Below, one piece after another: positions 57,902 to 64,000 of a stretch of DNA of 64,000 nt; the first letter of the stretch is position 1, and each line of letters begins with the position of its first letter. The notes under the pieces are model-generated. The model saw nothing but the letters and a program-made list of their open reading frames with translations. It was not told the DNA's origin and did no database searches. Source of the stretch: Meandrina meandrites (lineage: Eukaryota; Cnidaria; Anthozoa; Scleractinia; Meandrinidae); NCBI GenBank assembly GCA_963693305.1, contig OY855911.1, positions 28,314,939 to 28,378,938 on the forward strand. The letters are read 5' to 3'. Both the position numbers and the translations under genes were made by a program.

Positions 57902-58163
57902 ATTTTGTAAATTTTGAGATAATTTAATTTTGTCAGTTCACTATTTCCTAGTTTTCGCGTACCTCAGCCCCCAGAGTTGGCGGCACCGCAGCTGTTTTCA
58001 GCAGGTTGGGGGTATACGTTCCCTTTTTTCCACAAAGTGGTTTTGGGTTTTCGTATCCGGCGGTGTCGTGTACATTTTCTGTAGGAGCTTCGATCTTTCG
58101 TAAGGGAGAGCATTGTTTTTAAGTGTACTCTGTTAGGTTGATGGCAGCTTTGCAATAAACTGG

Positions 58164-58240
58164 CTTTGAGGTCCTTGCTGACCTACAGGCCCCTGTATCT
58201 ACACTGTTGTGTATGTGTTTCTGGGTAGTGTAGGCAAAAT
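58164..58240 (+). repeat. Split direct repeat B2
   Basis: 77 bp with one mismatch to B1 (GTGTATGTGTTTC against GTGTATGTTTTTC). It is followed by CCGGTATA, where host sequence resumes with the GGTAT core. Confidence 0.92.
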
Positions 58241-58257
58241 CCGGTATAGTAAGATCT

Positions 58258-58375
58258 GACGTGTAGTATATGAAATGATTCATATATGAACTGCGGATAT
58301 ATATGAAAGTGATATGTGATCTTCGCAGTGAATTTCCAATTTAAGCAATTGGAATGAAGAAGCCTGAAAAAATCA

Positions 58376-58409
<34 letters not shown>

Positions 58410-58413
58410 GATA
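58258..58413 (-). mobile_element. tRNA-derived SINE (family 2)
   Basis: Inserted between AAGATCTG and CTGGAAAGAAG, which are contiguous at 43202-43220. On the minus strand it begins TATCGCGGAGGTCACGGGTT with B box GGTTCGAATCCC, then GAAGCCCTGATTTTTTCAGG. Only the B-box half of the tRNA region is clear. Related fragments occur at 17750 and 22880. Confidence 0.65.
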
Positions 58414-59200
58414 CTGCTGGAAAGAAGACCGAATTGATTTATAAAACTGGCCTTTTGAACAGGGGAAATGCTTATAATTGCGTGACTTTTGCTCAGCCCC
58501 AGTCTCACCGCCTCGCGGGGGACTGCAATTGCATGGAAACCTGTCCAAATATTATGTCCAAATGTGTCTCGCAGACGGACTCGTCTTGCATGACGAGCCG
58601 AACCACGGCTCGGGGTTACTTTGTGTCGCTTCATCAAGTAGAACTTAAATGGCGTTGAATTGTAGACCTTAATGAAAAGTTTCAAATTTCCTTACATTTG
58701 GCGATTGCTATTCGATTGAGTTCGAATAAGGAACTTTCGATTAGTCATCTGATCAATACCCGGTCCGATGAAGCTGACTGGTCAGTTGCCCAATCAGCTG
58801 CAACGGACCAGACTTATGATATCGTTGGCTTTTTGTAATAGGTGTCGCAAAGTGTCCTCATCGATAAAACTTCATCAAACACACCTTATTCTGTCAAACA
58901 TGAAGTGATACGAAAATAGGAAATAACCCAGTCAGATATGACGTACTTATCAAACAACAGTTTGTATAGTATGATCGTCCGGGCGAGAATAGTTCGGAAA
59001 ACAACTGTTGTTAGTGACTGACGTTTCGACAACCTATGCGGAAGTCATCTTCAGAGTCAAGTGAAAAGTTGTTTTCAGTGGATGATGCTATAAGTCTGGT
59101 CCGTTGAAGCTGATTGGTCAGTTTTTTTCACTTGACTCTGAAGATGACTTTCGCACAGGTTGTCGGAACGGCAGTCGCCAACAACAGTTCTTTTCAGAAC
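58414..59200. repeat. Segmental duplicate, upstream region of BTB copy 2 beyond the retrotransposon
   Basis: Co-linear with 43210-43920. It includes CATGGAAACCTGTCCAAATA and CGAACCACGGCTCGGGGTTA, and later GACTGACGTTTCGACAACCT. It diverges gradually. Confidence 0.75.
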
Positions 59201-59228
59201 TACTCTCACCCGGACGATCACACTATAC
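58967..59228. repeat. Inverted repeat with GACTGACGTTTCGACAACC ends
   Basis: 58967-59067 and 59124-59228 are near-complementary: GATCGTCCGGGCGAGAATAG against CTACTCTCACCCGGACGATC, and GTCATCTTCAGAGTCAAGTG against CACTTGACTCTGAAGATGAC. The spacer is about 56 bp. On the minus strand the left arm reads CTGAAGATGAC...GTCGAAACGTCAG, a word order reminiscent of Penelope-like element hammerhead motifs. A half copy lies at 43770-43850. Confidence 0.6.
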
Positions 59229-59562
59229 AAAAACAACTGATACTCCTTCAGCCACACACCGTATCTCCTGTCCGACATCGATGGACAACTGGAGACCAGT
59301 CCATCCTTGAGGTTTCTTCAGTCCGTGGCTTCCCCCATCAGAGTTTCTTAGCTAACGTACATCTCCAAGCTATGCGTCTCTACTCCCGCTCCACATTTCG
59401 CTCTACTTTTCGCGTTGAAATTCTCTGAAAATTCGCCACTTTGTTCGCGAACTTACTAACTAACTCATCATAAAGTCAAAAATACTTGTCCCAAACAGGA
59501 TGTCACGTGCACGCAAATTTGTTGAATTACTCAGTCTAATTTCATAGCCGGGTCGCGCCCGC

Positions 59563-60059
59563 GTGCATGCACGAAAAACAAGACATTCCGGGTTTCCCCA
59601 ACAGGAGTCGAACCTTTGACTTTTTGCACACAGGGTGGACGCTTTAACACTGAGCTACAGGAAACTCGTGTAAGCTATGCCATATAACTAGGTTCAAATG
59701 TGACAATATATATGCGGAACGATGATTGAATTTGAACCGTGTATTGCTGGGACGTGGCTCTTGGCAGAGCTAGTCTTTTCAACATTTATGACGAGATTTC
59801 CTGTCCATCACATTTTTTTCTCCAGTCATAAATGTTAGCCTTGAACCCCGCGTTACTTGCGACCGCAGACTCTCGACGTGTCACACAACAGCGTAATACA
59901 TTTCTTTCATTTGAAGAAACGTCCAAGGTACATTTGAGAGAATTGCGTTTGTCGCTAACTCATCATAAACAAAACTCACTCAAATTCAAACATGTTCACT
60001 GAACGGAATAACCGTGTATAAATAAATTTTGTGACTCAGCTCATTGTGGGTAAAGTCTT
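59563..60059 (-). repeat. Duplicated repeat segment with tRNA-like SINE (family 3), second copy
   Basis: Matches 48667-49066 plus 50047-50190 without the 980-bp transposon. On the minus strand the tRNA-like part (about 59595-59670) keeps both boxes: TAGCTCAGTGTTAAAGCG and GGTTCGACTCC. The segment ends at GTCTT (60055-60059), where the LTR begins. Confidence 0.65.
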
Positions 60060-60288
60060 TGTTCCCAAACGGTGGAACGGTCGAAGTCGAAAAGGGTCAT
60101 CACACAGAGCAGTAGGTTTTTCCTTTTAATTTCTCCACAGAACGAACCACGAGGTCTCACAACGAACGTGTTACACGAGTCAAAAACTGCGCCCGCGATA
60201 CAACCAGGCGGTGAATTCGTGAAAATCACTAGGGCAACGAGTTAATCATTAAATGGCTAAATTATTACAATTTTATCGATTCTTAACA
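60060..60288 (-). repeat. 3' LTR of the BEL/Pao element
   Basis: 229 bp. On the minus strand it starts TGTTAAGAATCG and ends CCGTTTGGGAACA (TG...CA). The neighbouring GTCTT at 60055-60059 is the expected target duplication on this side, to be compared with the flank beyond the window. Confidence 0.8.
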
Positions 60289-60298
60289 TCCCCCTCCC
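60289..60298 (-). promoter_or_regulatory. Polypurine tract
   Basis: GGGAGGGGGA on the minus strand directly precedes the LTR start TGTTAAG. This is the usual primer site for plus-strand DNA synthesis in LTR retrotransposons. Confidence 0.75.
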
Positions 60299-60523
60299 GA
60301 ATGCAATTGATGCATTCGCTTACTAATAACATGCATAAAAATCTAAAGTCCATGGAGGATTATGACCACTGTCATAGATTGTTTCTCAATAAAGTTCAAA
60401 TTCAAATCATCTTGTCTAATCAATGTTTCTAACGATTGAAAGTTCTAGGTAACAAAACATCAATGACTGTCACTTTCTCAATCAGGCGCAATTTCGGCAA
60501 CACAGTCAAACGTTTAATGACTC

Positions 60524-60979
60524 TCAGCATTCAGCACTGTCTTCAACATACTCCAGGGGACACAGGCGATGGACAGGACGCAAGTACTCCTTGTTCTTTG
60601 CCTTGACTTTTACCACTCTCACTAGACCATCCTCACCAGGGTATGCTTCAATCACGCGGCCAAGAGGCCACTCTCCTCTGCTGGCGTTTGGCTCGACAAT
60701 AAGTACAACATCACCTTCCTTCAAGTTGTGTCTTGGGTGGAACCACTTTTTTCTCACATTAAGGCTGGGCAGGAACTCCTTTCTCCAACGTTTCCAGATC
60801 TGTCCTAGGAGCTGTTGCACACGGTGCCACCGTTTCCTGGGGTTGTAGGTTTGCTCGCAGTCAAGCGCCTCGGGGGCAAATGGTCCTCCAATCTCTCCAA
60901 CAAGGAAGTGGCTTGGAGTGAGTGGCGAAAGGTCATTGGGATCTGAGCTGACATAAGTTATTGGTCGGGAATTCAGCAA
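60524..60979 (-). pseudogene. BEL/Pao DUF5641 C-terminal domain
   Basis: 151 codons: LLNSRPITYVSSDPNDLSPL at the start, TPSHFLVG, WKRWRKEFLPSL, and LKEGDVVLIVEPNASRGEWP then LGRVIEAYPG. This module normally follows the integrase core in the same Pol polyprotein. Here it is in another frame: a shift near 61015-61022 separates it from the integrase. The Met at the start is not a true start. Confidence 0.82.
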
Positions 60980-63360
60980 TCGTTCCGCACCGCAGATTGC
61001 TGTGTGTAGCTCCTCGCCCTAACATCTGCGTCTCCAAGGATGACTTTGATTGCTTTCTTTGCACTTTTGATCAGTGCCTCAAATACACCACCAAAGTGGG
61101 AGGCACAAGGTGGGTTAAACTTCCAGTCAATGGGGCGATATTTGCTGGTTTCTTGTGCGATTCTGTCTGCATCAAGAGCCTCCACCAACTCCCGCAGTTC
61201 GCGCTCTACTCCAACGAAGTTGGTTCCATTGTCAGAGATGACATAGGTTGGTGTCCCCCTCCTTGATGTCATCCGGGTGAATGCGTTAATAAACGAGTCA
61301 GTGTCTAATGCGTAGGACATTTCCAAATGCACAGCTCGGGTTGTAAGGCAAGTGAAAAGACACAGATAACGCTTGGCTCTTGTCCTACCACGTCCTTGTT
61401 TGGTCAAGAATGGACCTCCATAATCGACACCAACTCTTTCAAATGCCCGTAGTGAAGACTGTAATCTCGATTTGGGTAATGGGGCCATCATCTGATTGCC
61501 TGTCTTCATGGTCAAACGACGTCGACATTCAGCACAAGCCTTGGTTACACTTCGCACCATGCGCCTTCCTTTTACAATCCAGGAACGACTTCTTAACTCA
61601 GTTAGAACTTGCTCTACTCCTGCCCCATGGCCGAATCTCTCATGCGCGTCAATAATGACTAGTCTTGTTACAGGGTGGTCCTTTGGTAGCAGGATGGGGT
61701 GTCTTGTGTCGTATGAAAGCTCATCTGCGAAACGCAAGCGTCCATCCATCCGAAGCAACCCATCACCGTCACTCTTAGGGTTCAGTTGAGTCAGCGACCC
61801 TTCGTTTTCTCCACCAGGGAAGGCTTGGGCTTGGGTTTGCTTAATCCAGAAGGTCTCTGCTTCTGATACCTCGGTTGGCAGGAGGATTCCGTCCTTTCTC
61901 CGTAAATTCACTGGAAGTCGGCAATTGGTCAGGAATCGCTGAACCCATCTTGTCACATGAACCAGACGCTTGAGGCTTGAGAATTTGTTTGGGTCAATGA
62001 TCACACTGGCACGGCTCTTGGTCAGGTGTGTTCTGGATGTCGTTCGTCTTTCGCAGTCTTCATTCTTTTTAGTGTTGTCTCTGGGCGGTGGTGCTGCTGG
62101 CCAGGTTGATTCATCATCTTTGAGAAAGACTGGTCCCTCTATCCAAACGTCACTCTCGGCTAAGGTCATGGCAGAAAGCCCCCTTGTTGGCAGGTCCGCT
62201 GGGTTGACTGTTCCTGGTACATGTCGCCACTGTTCAGGACTTGATTTTCGCTGAATTTCGCCAATTCGGTTGGCAACAAATGGTTTGAACTCGCGGCTCT
62301 GATTGCGGACCCAGTACCACACATTCTCTGAGTCAGTCCAGAAGATGGTTCTATCCGCGGTGATCACTTTCAGGATGTTTTGGGCTAGTCGACTTGAAAG
62401 GACGGCACCCATAAGCTCTAGCCGAGGAATTGTCATCGCCTTCACTGGGGACACACGACACTTTGATGCAATAAGGCGAGATGTTGGACTGCTGTCCTGG
62501 TATCGACAGACTAAATAGGCAACTGATACGAAGGCGTCATTAGAAGCATCTGAAAATAGGTGTAGTTCAATGCTCTCTGGGTGCGCTCGACGCAGACAAC
62601 GAGGGACAGCAACATTTGACAGTTGTGGGAGTTCCGATACCCACTTCTCCCACTTGACTTTTAAGTTCTCTGGTAATTTGTCATCCCAGTCAACACCAGC
62701 CATCCATATCTCCTGCATAAGGACCTTTGCTCTTACAGTGAATGGTGCCAAGAACTGAAGCGGGTCAAACAGGCTGGCTATCGCACTCAGTACGTTTCGC
62801 TTGGTTGATGCTTTGTTGTCGACAAGTGGCTGTTGCACCTGGAAAGTAAAGACATCTCTTTCAGCTTCCCACATTACTCCAAGAGTCTTGGTCTTTGGCA
62901 AGATATCTTTGTCCAACTCCAAGGTAGGTAGCCGATCTTCCTTCGGGACGTCTTCAATCACAACTGGTTCATTAGAGGACCACTTCCTTAACTTGAAGCC
63001 TGCCATGGCCAATAGAGCAGATAGCTGACGTTGCAGGTGTTGAGCACTTACAACAGTCTCACAGGAGTCCAGAACATCGTCCACATACATCGAGTCTTCA
63101 ACAGTGCTCGCTGCTTCAGGAAAGTCCAAAGCGTGTGTCTTGGCATGGGTCAGAAGAACATACTGAGAGCAAAATGGTGAAGCAGTGTTTCCAAACAATA
63201 GTCGCTGAAACTCAAACACGTCAGGCTCTCTTGAAGTGTCAAAGTCACGCCACAAGAACCGGTGATATGGACGGTCTTTATCTTGCAGTTCAACTTGTAA
63301 GAACATCTCAGAAATGTCAGCTGACAGGGCGACAGGTGCTCGACGAAAACGTGTCAACAC
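60973..63360 (-). pseudogene. BEL/Pao reverse transcriptase, RNase H and integrase
   Basis: 795 codons. RT motif A Asp15 (LSADISEMF) and motif C YVDD (92-95); RNase H Asp271, Glu315, Asp343 and Asp389; integrase zinc finger His573, His578, Cys609 and Cys612; integrase core Asp646 (DYGGPF), Asp710 (SDNGTNF) and Glu761 (GGVFEALI). All catalytic residues of the three enzymes are present. The RT lacks its N-terminal portion: the upstream segment joins out of frame near 63365, and about 100 residues normally found before motif A (including the conserved RVVFD region) are missing. Confidence 0.88.
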
Positions 63361-63365
63361 ATCAA

Positions 63366-63992
63366 TTAAGTCTCTTTGAAGCTTTGGCCTTTTCGTTTGA
63401 GGGACTTCTCCTGGCTTTTGAGTCGCACGAGAGCTACATCATAATTGTTAGTGAACTTTGGTTCGCCTTCTTTCCAGGGGATTCCAATTCTGTATCGTCC
63501 GTTCCTGACCTCCAGTGTCTCTGATACTTGAGCAACTGCCACTCTCTCTTCTGCTGTCATCCGTTGTTCAGGCTTGCCCACGATCCCCAGGGATTCGAGT
63601 TCCCAAAATGCGCGCAGGATGTCATCAGGTGGTGGTGGCCTGCTGACTTGACTACTGCGGTACGTGCGTGTGAAGTGGGAATGAGTGTTGCGCCGAAACT
63701 CTTCCACCAATGTAGGACCAAAGCACACCCAGCCCAGATTTGTCAAACGCGCAATAGGGTCATTTGGTTGGTCACCGCAAGTTTCCTTCAACACATGATG
63801 AAAGACTGGATGATCACTGCCAATCATGATGTCAATCTGACGCCGTCTTGATACATTCTCGAATGGCACTTGGCGAAGATGGGGCCACTTATCCTTCAGT
63901 TCTGACCAGCGAATAGCTGGCGTGTCACCAACAATGTTCTCAAGGACATGAGCTTGTAAAGGACTTGAAAATGTACCATCTAGGTTTGTCAC
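63366..63992 (-). pseudogene. BEL/Pao protease C-terminal and pre-RT segment
   Basis: 208 codons, open to near the window edge. IDIMIGSDHPVFHHV is the pattern after the aspartic protease domain (DUF1758-type), followed by GWVCFGP, FWELESLGI and YRIGIPWKEGEPKFTNNYDV, which typically lead into RT. It ends at KSLKRKGQ and a frameshifted tail. The catalytic Asp of the protease lies outside the window, if present. Confidence 0.78.
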
Positions 63993-64000
63993 TGTCAGTT

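Larger units (their letters stand above)
53625..58240 (+). mobile_element. Tyrosine-recombinase retrotransposon with split direct repeats (Ngaro/PAT type)
   Basis: The order is A1 (53625-53793), internal ORFs for a small basic protein, RT, RNase H and tyrosine recombinase, then B1 (57656-57732), A2 (57733-57901), a 262-bp spacer and B2 (58164-58240). A1/A2 differ at 3 of 169 positions and B1/B2 at 1 of 77. This A1...B1A2B2 arrangement is diagnostic of PAT/Ngaro-like members of the DIRS order, which integrate by site-specific recombination without target duplication. Several frameshifts and stops in RT-RH and recombinase make this copy non-functional, unless they are base-calling errors. Confidence 0.9.
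60060..64000 (-). mobile_element. BEL/Pao LTR retrotransposon, 3' part, runs off the window
   Basis: From the window end inward on the minus strand come a protease-like and early RT segment (63366-63992), RT-RNase H-integrase (60973-63360), a DUF5641 segment (60524-60979), a polypurine tract and the 3' LTR (60060-60288). This order, with Pao-type RT, H2C2 zinc finger and C-terminal DUF5641, defines BEL/Pao. The 5' LTR and gag lie beyond position 64000. The uninterrupted target is seen at about 50186 in the duplicated segment. Confidence 0.9.

Noticed and set aside
1..64000. CRISPR arrays, operons, Shine-Dalgarno sites or phage genes
   Set aside because: The window is eukaryotic. The tandem arrays have no unique spacers between conserved palindromic repeats.

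Overview
This is one window of an animal genome, most likely an anthozoan cnidarian such as a stony coral. That is inferred from the long intron-rich gene with canonical GT-AG splicing, an ADAMTS-type protease ending in a GCFKDS...GECW domain (a type I associate with cnidarian proteins), BTB-BACK-PHR paralogues, and a dense mix of SINEs, short terminal-inverted-repeat elements, a tyrosine-recombinase retrotransposon and a BEL/Pao retrotransposon. Bacterial features are absent. Most of the window is non-coding.

Layout. 1-10 kb has no gene I can support. It holds a pre-miRNA-like hairpin (3.44 kb) and a 4.8-kb imperfect inverted repeat (3.98-8.79 kb) whose right arm carries a hAT-like insertion. 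10.0-35.6 kb (+) is one 27-exon gene. I can join it in frame from signal peptide to stop: a secreted ADAMTS-like metalloprotease of 1091 residues (prodomain, reprolysin domain with HEAAHTFGLGHD, disintegrin-like region, TSP1, Cys-rich, spacer, three more TSP1, C-terminal WSC/PAN-like domain). It needs a 14-nt microexon. Its introns hold at least a dozen short transposons, SINEs and satellites. 36-41 kb is repeats plus a PHR-domain gene fragment (38.4 kb, -). 41.6-43.0 kb (-) is an intact single-exon BTB-BACK-PHR gene. 43-52 kb is repeats, a second PHR pseudogene (48.2 kb, -), two copies of one 1-kb DNA transposon and perfect palindromes. 52.1-53.4 kb (-) is the second intact BTB-BACK-PHR gene.

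53.6-58.2 kb (+) is a tyrosine-recombinase retrotransposon with Ngaro/PAT-type split direct repeats (A1-ORFs-B1-A2-B2). It is inserted upstream of the second BTB gene. The paralogous upstream region of the first BTB gene (43.17 kb) gives the empty site, and the junctions fit recombination at a GGTAT core. 60.06-64.0 kb (-) is the 3' part of a BEL/Pao LTR retrotransposon (protease-like region, RT, RNase H, integrase, DUF5641, PPT, LTR). It is broken by a frameshift and probably an internal deletion, and it runs off the window.

How the parts relate. The ADAMTS-like protein should act outside the cell on matrix. The BTB-BACK-PHR proteins should act inside as Cullin-3 substrate adaptors. In the two intact copies the BTB-BACK half is about 89% identical while the PHR half, expected to recognise substrate, differs strongly, and the PHR-only fragments look mosaic. 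The BTB cluster grew by segmental duplication and then received independent transposon insertions, so paralogous copies serve as before-and-after insertion pairs.
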